From: Brevibacterium luteolum
GTDB taxonomy: Bacteria; Actinomycetota; Actinomycetes; Actinomycetales; Brevibacteriaceae
DNA: 64,000 nt
Assembly (NCBI RefSeq): GCF_013004595.1
Contig: NZ_JABEMC010000001.1
Span: forward strand, 372,001-436,000
Direction: 5' to 3'
A program made the position numbers and the translations under genes. Positions within the stretch are counted from its first letter, which is position 1. Each line of letters opens with the position of its first letter. Positions 45,345 through 54,114 of this stretch are shown here, piece after piece. The notes under the pieces were generated by a model. The model had not been told where the DNA came from, did not search any database, and worked only from the letters and a program-made list of their open reading frames with translations.

Positions 45345-46567
45345 GCCTGCACCTCGCGGAAGAAGAAGCGGAGTTCGTGAAGCCAGTGGCCGCCGGCCTT
45401 GCCGGGCACGGCCGAGGAACCGAGATTGTCATCACCGACGTACGTCACGCGCAGCCGCCGGTAGCCTTTGCGCACGAGTTCAGAGTACATCTTCCGCGCC
45501 AGCAGGGAGACGAGCCCGCGGCCCTGCGCGTCCGGGTGGGCGGCCTGGATGATGAGCACCGCGTCGCGCCCCGTGCCCGAGGCGGTGCGCCCGGTGAGCT
45601 GTTCGCGCGCCAGCAACCCGGCAGCCCTGGCATTGAGCCGTCCGCCAGTGGCCCGCAGCACGTTGACCGGGTCGGGGACGGTGAGGATGAACGCCGCCGC
45701 CGGGTCGCCTGGCCCGGCATCAACGTCTTCGGCGGTGACGATGAGGCCGGGGTCCATGAGCATGGCCAGCCCCTGGGTCTGGGAGGCGAACTGGGTGTTC
45801 GAGATCTGCGTGTAGTAGGCCAGCCCGTCGAAGGCGGCGTTCATCGTCGGCTGGATGCGGTTCAAGGCGCGGGACAGCCCGAGCCGGGAGGGCGCGGAGA
45901 TGCGCACGCCGGCGGCAGCACACTCCTTCTCAGTCGGTGCCGTGGCCCGGGCGGCAGGGACATCGGCGAGCTCGACCTCCCATGTGTGTCCGCCGCCCCA
46001 ACGGTGGAACCCGGCCGCCTCATAGATGTGAGCAGTGGCCGCAGTGTTCCAGGCGGTGTCGAAGAAGCCGGGGTGTTCGTGTCCGGAGACCACGACGCCG
46101 CCGGTCTCGTTCGGCAGCAGGGACACCGGGCCGAACAGGTGGGTGCAGCCGGCCGCCTGCGCGCGGGCCTCCAGCTCGGCGAAGAGCGCCTCAGCAGCCT
46201 CCGGGGTCTCGAACTCGGTAGCGCCGAACAGCTGGGCGCGCACCTGCCGGTGCTGCCAGTCGTCGACGACGTCTGCCTGTACCTCTGGTGGGGTGAGCCT
46301 GCGGCGCAGTCGGCCTGAGAGCCGCTCATCGAGTGCCGGATACCGGTGGGCGGTGGTGCGTCCGACGACTCGGCCGCCGGGATCCTTGGCGATGAGCAGG
46401 GTGACATCGGGAAACCAGGAGCGGCCGGTCCACCAGGCGGTGATATCAGAGCGCAGCAGCGGCACCCAGTGATCGGCCCCACCCTGGCTGGCTGCCAGCG
46501 TGGCGGAGAAGTCGAGGAATTCGCGCAGCTCAGCCCGGGTGGAGACTTCGGAGACGGTGATGAGCAT
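45341..46567 (-). CDS. GNAT-like acyltransferase-family protein, unknown function
   Basis: 408 residues. The order of blocks suggests two GNAT-like halves: VVGRTTAHRYPALDE then THLFGPVSLLPNETGGVVVSGHEHPGFFDTAWN in the first, and AVLIIQAAHPDAQGRGLVSLLARKMYSELVRKGYRRLRVTYV, close to the acetyl-CoA loop pattern (Q/R-x-x-G-x-G/A), in the second. The segment TASGTGRD is encoded by a copy of the dispersed motif (45571-45585). Coupled at both ends (TGATG with the gene before, ATGA with the gene after). Substrate unknown. Confidence 0.6.
   Translation of the reverse strand: MLITVSEVSTRAELREFLDFSATLAASQGGADHWVPLLRSDITAWWTGRSWFPDVTLLIAKDPGGRVVGRTTAHRYPALDERLSGRLRRRLTPPEVQADVVDDWQHRQVRAQLFGATEFETPEAAEALFAELEARAQAAGCTHLFGPVSLLPNETGGVVVSGHEHPGFFDTAWNTAATAHIYEAAGFHRWGGGHTWEVELADVPAARATAPTEKECAAAGVRISAPSRLGLSRALNRIQPTMNAAFDGLAYYTQISNTQFASQTQGLAMLMDPGLIVTAEDVDAGPGDPAAAFILTVPDPVNVLRATGGRLNARAAGLLAREQLTGRTASGTGRDAVLIIQAAHPDAQGRGLVSLLARKMYSELVRKGYRRLRVTYVGDDNLGSSAVPGKAGGHWLHELRFFFREVQA
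45571..45585 (-). repeat. dispersed 15-bp motif, copy 8 (coding)
   Basis: CCGTGCCCGAGGCGG inside the GNAT-like gene. Confidence 0.45.
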
Positions 46568-47046
46568 CAGCGACCGGCACCCAGCTGAGAGCCTGCACCC
46601 ACGGTCGCCGGCGCCTCGGCGGCGGTCTCACCGGCCACAGGGGAGAACCGGTCGATCATCCCGGTGGAAGCGTCCTCGGCGCGGAAGATCCCGTTCGTGT
46701 ATCCCCAGTCCTCGGCGGTGAGGATGCGGATGAACCCGCCGCGGGCCGGGGACTCATCGCCGCGGCCCACCAGCCAGCGCATGATCTCGTGGTGCTCGTG
46801 CGTGCGGGCGAAGCGCATGAGGTCGTCCTGGGTTTCGAAGGCGACGATGAGCCCGATGCGTTTGGGGAACTCGTAGTAGCTGCGATGCCACAGGTAGCCC
46901 GGCGCGCGCTTGAGCGCCCGGGCGAGCTTGGGCCAGCGGCGGATCTGGTCGGCCATCGCAAGCGAGGAGCGGTATTCGTTGCAGCCGAGGAACACCGAAC
47001 CAGCCCGGCCCTGCGGCGGGGTGTGGGAGAAGTCGGTTGTGCGCAT
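46567..47046 (-). CDS. small ABM/dimeric alpha-beta barrel-like protein
   Basis: 159 residues. The central part (LKRAPGYLWHRSYYEFPKRIGLIVAFETQDDLMRFARTHEHHEIMRWL) has the strand-helix layout and His-rich helix of dimeric alpha/beta barrel proteins such as antibiotic biosynthesis monooxygenases and DUF4188. I cannot name the family with certainty. C-terminal 30 residues are Ala/Gly-rich. Starts 2 nt after the ligase gene ends and overlaps the following gene by one base. Likely a cofactor-free oxygenase or a substrate-binding partner in the operon's pathway. Confidence 0.5.
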   Translation of the reverse strand: MRTTDFSHTPPQGRAGSVFLGCNEYRSSLAMADQIRRWPKLARALKRAPGYLWHRSYYEFPKRIGLIVAFETQDDLMRFARTHEHHEIMRWLVGRGDESPARGGFIRILTAEDWGYTNGIFRAEDASTGMIDRFSPVAGETAAEAPATVGAGSQLGAGR

Positions 47047-47048
47047 GG

Positions 47049-48653
47049 TCAGTCCTCCGTCATGAGGTAGACGTTCTTGATCTTCGTCTGCCCGCCGGTG
47101 AACGGGCCGGTGCCGTGGTCGTGGAGCTCGAGGTGGATTTCCGCGGCCGAGGGGTCCTCTTCCAGGGACTGCTTGAAGTCCCGGGACACCTCGGTCAGGT
47201 GGTCGAGCACCCCGGACGTGAGGGCCGCGGTCATCGCGGTGCGCTCGCCGTCGGTGAGCGCGCGGGCCTTTGCGCTGTCGCGCAGCTGGACATGCAGGGC
47301 CGGGCGGACCTCCAGCTCGCCGTGGTCGCGCAGCTCGATGCGGAAGGACTCGATGAGCCCGGCGAAGCGCTCATGGCGGTACAGGCCGTTCTCGACATCG
47401 AGCGGGTAAATGTTGGCGCCCATGTAGGAGATCGTCGAATCTGCTCGGCCGTAGAGCAGCACGAACGGCAGCCGCATCCCCTGCCGGCGGAACGCCGACG
47501 ACAGCCGGGAGGCTAGCTCTGGGAACTGGCGGGTGATGGCGACCATGTCGGGGAAGTCGATGAGGGTTGCTTCATCGCCGATGTTGTAGCGCAGCCTGGG
47601 GCTCATGACCGAGGCGGAGTTGATCGTGACGACGAGCTCCCCGTCGTCGGTGGTCTCCAGGAAGGTCTCCAGCGGGTTGTACTGGAAGATCATCGGCGTG
47701 CGGTCCTCACCCTCGCCGAGCAGTGCCGCACGGAAGGCGTCGTTGCGGGTGAGTTCGCGACGGATCTCAACGGCGACATCGGTCTCACCGGCCATCCCGA
47801 TCGTCAGATCCGAGGCGCCGTATCCGGAGTAGACGCGCTCGAAGCGCTTCTGCACATAGTCGCGCAGCCCCTCGGTCATCGCCTCCCCGCCGACGAACCC
47901 GTTGAGTGTGAACTGATCCCAGTATTCGGGGTCCTCGGCGTCCATCCGGTCGACGAGGTGTTTGAGGAACGGGGGGTAGGCGCTGATGAGATACGTGTGC
48001 TGGGGGCCGAAATGGCGCAGCGTGTCGAGGATCTTCTCCAGGTCCGGGCCGGTGTTCTTCACCATCGCGACCTTCGCCATCGCCAGGCCGGTGTTCGTGC
48101 CGGTCGCCCAGGCGCCCATCGAGAAGGCGTTGATGCAGAAGAGGTCCTTCGAGCCGAACAGGAAGGTGACGTAGCCGGCGACGTTCTTGTGCACGGTCGC
48201 CAGCTCCTTCTTCGAGCGCATCCAGTTGTACGGGGTGCCCGAGGAGCCGGAGGATTCGTCGACGACGGTGCCGACCATGTCGATGCGGCCGTTCCAGCAC
48301 CGGTCCTCCTCGGAATACGCGCTGACATACCCGGACTTCGAGGTCTGCGGGTAGCTGTCGAGGTCCCACCACCGGAACGCGTAGTTGTTGGCGACCAGAT
48401 GGTCCTGATAGGCCGGCACATCGAGGCTGGCCTGCTGGCAGATCATCCACGCGTTGAGATTGGCGAAGCGCTCCAGGCCCGGCCGGTAGTTCCGGGCGGT
48501 CAGCCGCCACAGCGCCGGATGCGCCCGGTAGGCGGTGTAGGCGGTTGTCAGCCCGAGGTTCGTCAGCCGCAGCAGTGCCTGCCGGGCGAGGTTGACCGGC
48601 CCGCGCTTGATCACCGGCTGGCGGAGGGCGTCGTCGCTGTTGAGGTTGCTCAT
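47049..48653 (-). CDS. PaaK/CapK-like adenylate-forming ligase
   Basis: 534 residues. Adenylating enzyme family related to phenylacetate-CoA ligase: P-loop SSGSSGTP (134-141), YSGYGASDL, and the hinge LYGRADSTISYMGANIYPLDVENGL; C-terminal Lys in GGQTKIKNVYL is in the catalytic position. It should activate a carboxylic acid as AMP ester, perhaps onward to CoA. First gene of the four-gene operon (ligase, ABM-like, GNAT-like, nitroreductase). TAGATT ends 6 nt before the ATG with no Shine-Dalgarno, so leaderless. Substrate not predictable; no carrier protein gene is nearby. Confidence 0.75.
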   Translation of the reverse strand: MSNLNSDDALRQPVIKRGPVNLARQALLRLTNLGLTTAYTAYRAHPALWRLTARNYRPGLERFANLNAWMICQQASLDVPAYQDHLVANNYAFRWWDLDSYPQTSKSGYVSAYSEEDRCWNGRIDMVGTVVDESSGSSGTPYNWMRSKKELATVHKNVAGYVTFLFGSKDLFCINAFSMGAWATGTNTGLAMAKVAMVKNTGPDLEKILDTLRHFGPQHTYLISAYPPFLKHLVDRMDAEDPEYWDQFTLNGFVGGEAMTEGLRDYVQKRFERVYSGYGASDLTIGMAGETDVAVEIRRELTRNDAFRAALLGEGEDRTPMIFQYNPLETFLETTDDGELVVTINSASVMSPRLRYNIGDEATLIDFPDMVAITRQFPELASRLSSAFRRQGMRLPFVLLYGRADSTISYMGANIYPLDVENGLYRHERFAGLIESFRIELRDHGELEVRPALHVQLRDSAKARALTDGERTAMTAALTSGVLDHLTEVSRDFKQSLEEDPSAAEIHLELHDHGTGPFTGGQTKIKNVYLMTED

Positions 48654-48659
48654 AGGGCC

Positions 48660-48665
48660 AATCTA
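48660..48665 (-). promoter_or_regulatory. -10 element of the four-gene operon (leaderless)
   Basis: TAGATT on the minus strand, 6 nt before the ATG at 48653. Confidence 0.45.
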
Positions 48666-48741
48666 TGGCTCCACACGCACCAGCGGCAGGGTCTGCGTGT
48701 GATCGTTCGGCAACATCCCAGCAACGTGCCGGTGGCCGGGC

Positions 48742-48756
48742 CCGCTCCCGAGGCGG
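48742..48756 (-). repeat. dispersed 15-bp motif, copy 9
   Basis: CCGCTCCCGAGGCGG just after the purU stop, flanked on both sides by GGTGGCCGGG (48731-48740 and 48755-48764). Confidence 0.6.
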
Positions 48757-48765
48757 TGGCCGGGT

Positions 48766-49689
48766 TCAGTCGAAGACGACGGTGCGGTGCCCGTCGAGCA
48801 GCACCCGGCCCTCGGCATGCCAGCCGACAGCGCGCGAGAGCACAGCTGCCTCGACGTCCTGGCCGAAGCGGATGAACTGGGCCGGGGTGTGCCGGTGCTC
48901 GACGCGCACGACGTCCTGTTCGATGATCGGGCCCTCATCGAGGTCATCGGTGACGTAGTGGGCGGTCGCGCCGATGATCTTGACCCCGCGGTCGTGGGCC
49001 TGATGGTAGGGGCGGGCGCCCTTGAAGCTCGGCAGGAACGAATGGTGGATGTTGATGATCCGCCCGGCCATCCGCTCGCACAGGGCAGGGGAGAGGATCT
49101 GCATATAGCGGGCGAGCACGACGAGTTCGATGTCGAGCTCATCGACCAGCCGCAGCAGCTCCGCCTCAGCGTCGGCCTTCGTTTCGGCGGTGACGGGGAT
49201 GTGGTGGAAGGGCACCCCGGCGTGCTCGGCCATCGGGGCGAGCACCTCGTGGTTGCCGGCCACTGCCGCGATGTCGATCGGCAGCGCCCCGGAACCGGTG
49301 TGGAACAGCAGACTGTTGAGGCAGTGCCCGGCCTTCGACACCATGACAAGCGTGCGCAGCCTCCGATCGGCCCGGTGCAGCTCAGCGGACATGTTCAGCC
49401 GCTCAGCAACCGGGGCCAGTGCCGCCCGGATCTCGTCCTCACCGGTGTGGGTGCGGAACTGCATCCGCAGGAAGAACTGGTGGGTGTCCGGGGAGCCGAA
49501 CTGCTGGGATTCGGTGATCGTCGCCTCGATGCCGACGAGCATCCCGGACACGGCGTGGACGATGCCGCCCTGGTCGGGGCAGGCGATCGAGAGCACCCAT
49601 TCGGGTGCCGTGTCCGCTCCCGAGGCAGGGGCTGGGCTGGCGGCTGGAACTGCGGTGGCGGGCGTGCTGGGCGAGGCGGGGGTCTGCAT
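48766..49689 (-). CDS. purU: formyltetrahydrofolate deformylase
   Basis: 307 residues. N-terminal ACT domain (LSIACPDQGGIVHAVSGML, about 33-110) and C-terminal formyl-transferase/hydrolase domain with NIHHSFLPSFKGARPYHQA, GATAHYVTDDLDEGPII; His and Asp of these blocks are catalytic. Splits 10-formyl-THF into formate and THF, balancing the one-carbon pool. The first 30 residues are an Ala/Pro/Ser-rich extension, partly encoded by a dispersed-motif copy. No Shine-Dalgarno; TACACT ends 8 nt before the ATG. Divergent from glyA-folD. Confidence 0.95.
   Translation of the reverse strand: MQTPASPSTPATAVPAASPAPASGADTAPEWVLSIACPDQGGIVHAVSGMLVGIEATITESQQFGSPDTHQFFLRMQFRTHTGEDEIRAALAPVAERLNMSAELHRADRRLRTLVMVSKAGHCLNSLLFHTGSGALPIDIAAVAGNHEVLAPMAEHAGVPFHHIPVTAETKADAEAELLRLVDELDIELVVLARYMQILSPALCERMAGRIINIHHSFLPSFKGARPYHQAHDRGVKIIGATAHYVTDDLDEGPIIEQDVVRVEHRHTPAQFIRFGQDVEAAVLSRAVGWHAEGRVLLDGHRTVVFD
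49614..49628 (-). repeat. dispersed 15-bp motif, copy 10 (coding, one mismatch)
   Basis: CCGCTCCCGAGGCAG in the low-complexity N-terminus of purU. Confidence 0.45.
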
Positions 49690-49697
49690 AGCTCATA

Positions 49698-49703
49698 AGT
49701 GTA
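49698..49703 (-). promoter_or_regulatory. possible -10 of purU (leaderless)
   Basis: TACACT on the minus strand, 8 nt before the ATG at 49689. Confidence 0.35.
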
Positions 49704-49814
49704 GGCACGCGCGTGCGCGCGCCGGCGTTCGACCCCGGCCTCGGGCGCTGGGCGCGTGTGCTGATACGGCGGTGGACGTGTGGATGAGACGCCCGCCGTG
49801 CGGCGGTTTGCGGC

Positions 49815-49823
49815 TGTTAGAGT
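49815..49823 (+). promoter_or_regulatory. glyA extended -10
   Basis: TGTTAGAGT, a TGnTAnnnT extended -10. The glyA leader would be about 80 nt; it can fold but shows no recognised riboswitch core. Confidence 0.5.
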
Positions 49824-49910
49824 GGTCTCTGGCGAGCACCATGCCGGCGGTGGAGCCGGGCCGCCCGCTATCGAATCCCATATATTCCCGTCTTGCAAGG
49901 AGCCGCCGGA

Positions 49911-51191
49911 ATGAACGATGCGTCGACCATGAACGCCTCGATCGATCAGATCGACCCGGAGATCGCCTCCGTCCTCGACCAGGAGCTCGACCGCCAGCGC
50001 GGCACGCTCGAGATGATCGCCTCGGAGAACTTCGTCCCCACTGCAGTGCTGCAGGCGCAGGGGTCGGTGCTGACGAACAAGTACGCCGAGGGCTACCCGG
50101 GCCGCCGCTACTACGGCGGCTGCGAAGCCGTCGACATCGCCGAGAACCTCGCCATCGACCGGGCCAAGAGCCTCTTCGGCGCCGAGTACGCCAACGTCCA
50201 GCCGCACTCGGGTGCTTCGGCCAATGCCGCTGTCATGCACGCCTTCGCCCGCGCCGGCGACGGTCTGCTCGGCCTCAGCCTCGCCCACGGCGGCCACCTG
50301 ACCCACGGCATGAAGATCAACTTCTCCGGCCGCCTCTACGAGGTCTCGGCCTACGAAGTCGATCCTGAGACCTACCGGGTGGACATGGACAAGGTCCGCG
50401 AGCAGGCGCTCGCCAGCCGCCCGAAGGTCATCGTCGCCGGCTGGTCGGCCTACCCCCGCCAGCTCGACTTCGCCGCCTTCCGCGAGATCGCCGATGAGGT
50501 CGGTGCTGCCCTGTGGGTCGACATGGCCCACTTCGCCGGCCTCGTCGCCGCCGGCCTGCACCCCAACCCGGTCCCGCACGCCGATGTCGTGTCCTCAACG
50601 GTGCACAAGACGATCGGCGGCCCGCGCTCGGGCTTCATCCTCTCCCGCGACCCCGAGCACGCCAAGAAACTCAACTCGGCGGTCTTCCCCGGCCAGCAGG
50701 GCGGACCGCTCATGCACGTCGTCGCCGCCAAGGCCGTGGCGTTCAAACTCGCCGGCACCGAGGAGTTCAAGGAGCGTCAGGAACGCACCGTCGAAGGTGC
50801 GAAGATCCTCGCTGAGCGCCTCCTCGAATCCGATGTCGCCGCCGCTGGCGTCTCCGTCCTCACCGGCGGCACCGACGTCCACCTTGCACTCGTCGACCTG
50901 CGCAACTCCGCCCTCGACGGACAGCAGGCCGAGGACCTCCTCCACGAGGTCGGCATCACCGTCAACCGCAACGCGGTGCCCTTCGACCCGCGCCCGCCGA
51001 TGGTCACCTCCGGTCTGCGCATCGGCACCCCGGCCCTGGCGACGCGCGGCTTCGGCGCGAACGAGTTCACCGAGGTCGCTGACATCATCGCCGAGTCGCT
51101 CAAGCCCAGCCCGGACGTGGCCGCCCTCAAGGCCCGGGTGGCGAAGCTGACCGCGGACTTCCCGCTCTACGAAGGACTGAACCAGTACTGA
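49911..51191 (+). CDS. glyA: serine hydroxymethyltransferase
   Basis: 426 residues. PLP enzyme converting serine and THF to glycine and methylene-[33 protein letters not shown] and the PLP lysine in [16 protein letters not shown] at 49911 with AAGGAG 8 nt upstream; an earlier in-frame start at 49893 would sit on top of that site. Coupled to folD (TGATG). Confidence 0.97.
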   Translation: MNDASTMNASIDQIDPEIASVLDQELDRQRGTLEMIASENFVPTAVLQAQGSVLTNKYAEGYPGRRYYGGCEAVDIAENLAIDRAKSLFGAEYANVQPHSGASANAAVMHAFARAGDGLLGLSLAHGGHLTHGMKINFSGRLYEVSAYEVDPETYRVDMDKVREQALASRPKVIVAGWSAYPRQLDFAAFREIADEVGAALWVDMAHFAGLVAAGLHPNPVPHADVVSSTVHKTIGGPRSGFILSRDPEHAKKLNSAVFPGQQGGPLMHVVAAKAVAFKLAGTEEFKERQERTVEGAKILAERLLESDVAAAGVSVLTGGTDVHLALVDLRNSALDGQQAEDLLHEVGITVNRNAVPFDPRPPMVTSGLRIGTPALATRGFGANEFTEVADIIAESLKPSPDVAALKARVAKLTADFPLYEGLNQY

Positions 51192-52081
51192 TGACAGCGC
51201 AGAGACTCGACGGCAAGGCAGCAGCCAAGGACATCAAGGATGAACTCGCCTCACGGGTGCGCACCCTGGCCGAGTCCGGGCACACGCCCGGGCTCGGCAC
51301 AGTGCTCGTCGGTGAGGACCCCGGCTCCCAGTCGTACGTGGCAGGCAAGCACCGCGACTGCGAGCAGGTCGGCATCCGCTCGATCCGCCGCGACCTGCCC
51401 GAGGACATCAGCCAGGCAGACCTCGAAGCGGTCATCGACGAGCTCAACGCCGATGACGAGTGCACCGCCTACATCGTCCAGCTGCCGCTGCCCGATCACA
51501 TCGACACCGATGCGATCTTAGAGCGCATCGACCCGGACAAGGACGCCGACGGCCTGCACCCGATGAACCTCGGCCGGCTCATGCTCAACGTCAACCGGCC
51601 GATCGACTCGCCGCTGCCGTGCACCCCGCGCGGCGTCATCGAGCTCATCGACCGGGCTGGCATCGATCTGGCCGGCCAGCACGTCGTCGTCATCGGCCGC
51701 GGGGTCACCGTCGGCCGGTCGATCGGCTCGCTGCTCACCCGCCGCGACCACAACGCGACGGTCACCCTGACCCACACCGGCACCCGGAACCTCGATGAGC
51801 TGCTGCAGCAGGCCGACGTCATCGTCGCCGCTGCCGGCTCGGCCCACCTGGTCAAGCCCGAGGCGGTCAAGCCCGGTGCCGTCGTCCTCGACGTCGGGGT
51901 CTCCCGCGTCGTCGACGAGGAGACCGGCAAAGGCAGGATCACCGGTGACGTCGACCCAGCCGTGGCCGAGGTTGCCGGCTGGCTGTCGCCGAACCCCGGC
52001 GGAGTCGGGCCGATGACCCGCGCGCTGCTGCTGCGCAACGTCGTCGAGATCGCCGAACGCCAGGCCGGCCAGCAGGACTGA
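51191..52081 (+). CDS. folD: methylenetetrahydrofolate dehydrogenase/methenyltetrahydrofolate cyclohydrolase
   Basis: 296 residues. Bifunctional enzyme taking the methylene-THF from GlyA to 10-formyl-[20 protein letters not shown] contains the catalytic Lys; [21 protein letters not shown] and the NADP site [17 protein letters not shown] follow, the last with Ser where Pro is common. Cotranscribed with glyA, and functionally opposed by the divergent purU. Confidence 0.97.
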   Translation: MTAQRLDGKAAAKDIKDELASRVRTLAESGHTPGLGTVLVGEDPGSQSYVAGKHRDCEQVGIRSIRRDLPEDISQADLEAVIDELNADDECTAYIVQLPLPDHIDTDAILERIDPDKDADGLHPMNLGRLMLNVNRPIDSPLPCTPRGVIELIDRAGIDLAGQHVVVIGRGVTVGRSIGSLLTRRDHNATVTLTHTGTRNLDELLQQADVIVAAAGSAHLVKPEAVKPGAVVLDVGVSRVVDEETGKGRITGDVDPAVAEVAGWLSPNPGGVGPMTRALLLRNVVEIAERQAGQQD

Positions 52082-52097
52082 TCCGCACACCGGCAGA

Positions 52098-52142
52098 ACA
52101 CAGTGAGGGCCTCACCCGCATCGGGTGAGGCCCTCACTGTGT
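52098..52142 (+). terminator. bidirectional terminator after folD
   Basis: Perfect 20-bp stem with a 5-nt loop (GCATC), the longest in the window, between convergent folD and GNAT genes. Confidence 0.85.
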
Positions 52143-52178
52143 CAAGGAGCCGTGCGGCTCAGCGCTGTGCCGCCTTCG

Positions 52179-52667
52179 TCAGTACGAGGTCAGCGGCATG
52201 CGGAAGAACACACGGGCGACACCGGGACCGCCGTAGTCCTCCATGAGCTCGCTCTCGAAGCCCATCGAGGAGTGGAACGAAATCGCACCGGAGTTGTCCG
52301 GCATCGTCGTCGCCTGCACTTCCTGCACGCCCTTGCTGCGGGCGAGATCGATGAACGCACGGTAGAGATGGCGCCCGATTCCCTGATGGCGGAAGTCCGA
52401 GCGTGCAGCGACCAGGTGGATGTAGGCAGGGCCGTCGATCGGGATCGCGCCGAGCAGATAACCGACGATCTCGGTCTTGTGCTTGGCGACGAGTCCGGAC
52501 GAGGCGAACTGCCGGAACCAGTAGGGATCGTGGTGGTCTTTGAGCTCCAGGTCTCCCCAGAACTGCTCCTGCGCATTCATGAGGAACTCGCGCAGGTCGA
52601 GGGCGTCGACTTCGTCAAAGGGGCTGATGCTCAGGGCATCCGGATCGATGGGGGGCGTATCAGCCAT
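52179..52667 (-). CDS. GNAT-family N-acetyltransferase
   Basis: 162 residues. Acetyl-CoA loop RHQGIGRHLYRAFIDLARSKG and the C-terminal NSGAISFHSSMGFE are diagnostic. AAGGAGGAG precedes the ATG. Similar proteins acetylate small amines or protein N-termini; substrate unknown. Confidence 0.85.
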   Translation of the reverse strand: MADTPPIDPDALSISPFDEVDALDLREFLMNAQEQFWGDLELKDHHDPYWFRQFASSGLVAKHKTEIVGYLLGAIPIDGPAYIHLVAARSDFRHQGIGRHLYRAFIDLARSKGVQEVQATTMPDNSGAISFHSSMGFESELMEDYGGPGVARVFFRMPLTSY

Positions 52668-52835
52668 GGCTCCTCCTTCGGCGGGTTATCTCCTCCCACT
52701 CTACGCCCTGGTCAGCTGCAGGGGGTAACCGGGCGAACCCTTTGAGCAAGGTCACAGGCGCATGAAGCGCCTGCCATCCTGACGCACCCACCCCGTCGGT
52801 GACCAGGACTGACGCCGATTGCCGGGAGGTGAGTC

Positions 52836-52872
52836 CCGCCTCGGGCACGGTGCAGACCCACCTCGGGCACGA
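52836..52872 (+). repeat. dispersed motif, tandem copies 11 and 12
   Basis: CCGCCTCGGGCACGG and CCACCTCGGGCACGA, start-to-start distance 22 bp, separated by TGCAGAC. The pair at 55749-55784 has the same layout with TGCGAA between. Confidence 0.65.
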
Positions 52873-52945
52873 GGCAGCGCATGCGGTCCGTTCCTGCTGT
52901 GCGAGACGGCGGTCTTGAGCGCCGGAGTCGGAGCTTGACACGTGG

Positions 52946-52951
52946 CACAAT
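52946..52951 (+). promoter_or_regulatory. -10 element of xthA (leaderless)
   Basis: CACAAT ends 7 nt before the ATG at 52959. GTGGCACAATGG here is identical to the trpS upstream sequence. Confidence 0.45.
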
Positions 52952-52958
52952 GGTGGCC

Positions 52959-53768
52959 ATGCTCCGAATCGCCACAGTGAATGTCAACGGTGTCCGCGCC
53001 GCTTTTCGCAAGGGAATGTCCGACTGGCTGGCCGGCTCCGGCGCCGACATCGTCACCCTGCAGGAAGTCCGCGCCCAGAACGACATCGCCTTAGGCGTCC
53101 TCGAGCCCACCGGCTTCCACTCTTACTCCGCCGACGCCGAGGCGAAGGGCCGGGCAGGCGTGGCCGTCATGAGCCGCGCGCCTGCGAAGGAGCTGCGGGT
53201 CGGCAACGGGGATGACTACTTCGACCGCTCCGGCCGCTGGCTGGAGGCCGACTACGAACTCGCCGACGGCTCCCTGCTGACCGTCGTGTCCGTCTACGTC
53301 CACTCCGGTGAGGCCGGCACCCCGAAGCAGGATGACAAGTACCGGTTCTTCGACCAGATGGTGCGCCGGCTGCCCGAACTTCAGCAGCACGCCGATCACG
53401 CGCTCATCACCGGCGACCTCAACGTCGGCCACACGGAGCTCGACATCAAGAACTGGAAGGCCAACCAGAAGAAGGCCGGCTTCCTGCCTGAGGAGCGAGC
53501 GTACTTCGACCGGTTCTTCGGTGAGCTCGGCTGGGTCGATGTGCACCGCAAGCTCTCCGGTGAGGTTCCCGGCCCCTACACCTGGTGGTCGATGCGCGGG
53601 AAGGCCTTCGACAACGACGCCGGGTGGCGCATTGACTACCACGCCGCGACCCCGGGCTTGGCGGAGCTTGCCCGTGCGGCTCGCGTCGATCGAGCGGCCA
53701 GGTGGGGTGAGCGGTGGAGCGATCACGCCCCGCTCGTCATCGATTACGACCTGCCGGATCTCGCCTAG
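52959..53768 (+). CDS. xthA: exodeoxyribonuclease III
   Basis: 269 residues. AP endonuclease/3'-5' exonuclease of base excision repair. LRIATVNVNGVRAA, metal Glu in VTLQEVRA, ITGDLNVGHTELD, YTWWSMRGKAFDND and SDHAPLVIDY. ATG at 52959 fits the family N-terminus and lies 7 nt after CACAAT; ATG at 52950 is unlikely. A terminator with a T-rich tail follows. Confidence 0.93.
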   Translation: MLRIATVNVNGVRAAFRKGMSDWLAGSGADIVTLQEVRAQNDIALGVLEPTGFHSYSADAEAKGRAGVAVMSRAPAKELRVGNGDDYFDRSGRWLEADYELADGSLLTVVSVYVHSGEAGTPKQDDKYRFFDQMVRRLPELQQHADHALITGDLNVGHTELDIKNWKANQKKAGFLPEERAYFDRFFGELGWVDVHRKLSGEVPGPYTWWSMRGKAFDNDAGWRIDYHAATPGLAELARAARVDRAARWGERWSDHAPLVIDYDLPDLA

Positions 53769-53778
53769 GCCGCCTGAG

Positions 53779-53796
53779 CTGGCTGGCCGCAGCCGG
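53779..53796 (+). terminator. xthA terminator
   Basis: 7-bp stem CTGGCTG/CAGCCGG with one G-U pair, loop GCCG, followed by TATTCTCTTT. Confidence 0.55.
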
Positions 53797-53804
53797 TATT
53801 CTCT

Positions 53805-53835
53805 TTGCGATCTCCCTGCAGCCGGCGGGTATACT
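53805..53835 (+). promoter_or_regulatory. promoter of the ABC-F gene
   Basis: TTGCGA (53805-53810), 19-bp spacer, TATACT (53830-53835), a strong -10. Confidence 0.55.
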
Positions 53836-54114
53836 GGCAGAGACCTCGCCGATGGTGACAGCATCGGCGCACTCCGGCAGAGAGCACACCACCTTCCGTG
53901 AAATCGACGATCACTCACCCCTGAGACGCGCATCATTCCCGCGCTCGGCAGCCGAACCGTTCACGGCTGCACGGCTGACGTGATCGATCATGCCCGCCGG
54001 AGATCCCGCAACACGCGGATTCCTGCGCTCCTGCAGACCTGTCTGCATCGATCATTGGGCTGAGCCTGTGCGCGTCTCGAATCGTCCTTTCGATTTCGAC
54101 ACGCGGAGGCATGC

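Larger units (their letters stand above)
52668..52958 (+). other. GNAT-xthA divergent region
   Basis: 291 bp without a gene. Holds a tandem pair of the dispersed motif (52836-52850, 52858-52872) and the xthA -10 (52946-52951). Confidence 0.5.
53769..54114 (+). other. xthA terminator, promoter and long leader of the ABC-F gene
   Basis: 346 bp without an established gene. Contains the xthA terminator (53779-53796), a promoter (53805-53835) and a leader of about 270 nt. Within it an open frame at 53852-53983 (43 codons, starting ATG GTG ACA) could encode a leader peptide, though its ribosome site is poor. TCGAATCG and CGATTTCGA near 54078-54100 can pair with a bulge just before the ABC-F Shine-Dalgarno. 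Confidence 0.35.

Noticed and set aside
49824..49910. Possible riboswitch (ZTP or THF class) in the glyA leader
   Set aside because: The conserved core sequences of these classes are not present; only unspecific GC-rich pairing is seen.
52935..52940. Perfect TTGACA upstream of xthA taken as a -35
   Set aside because: It lies only 5 bp from the CACAAT hexamer, and a -10 at 17 bp would overlap the start codon, so the two cannot form one promoter.
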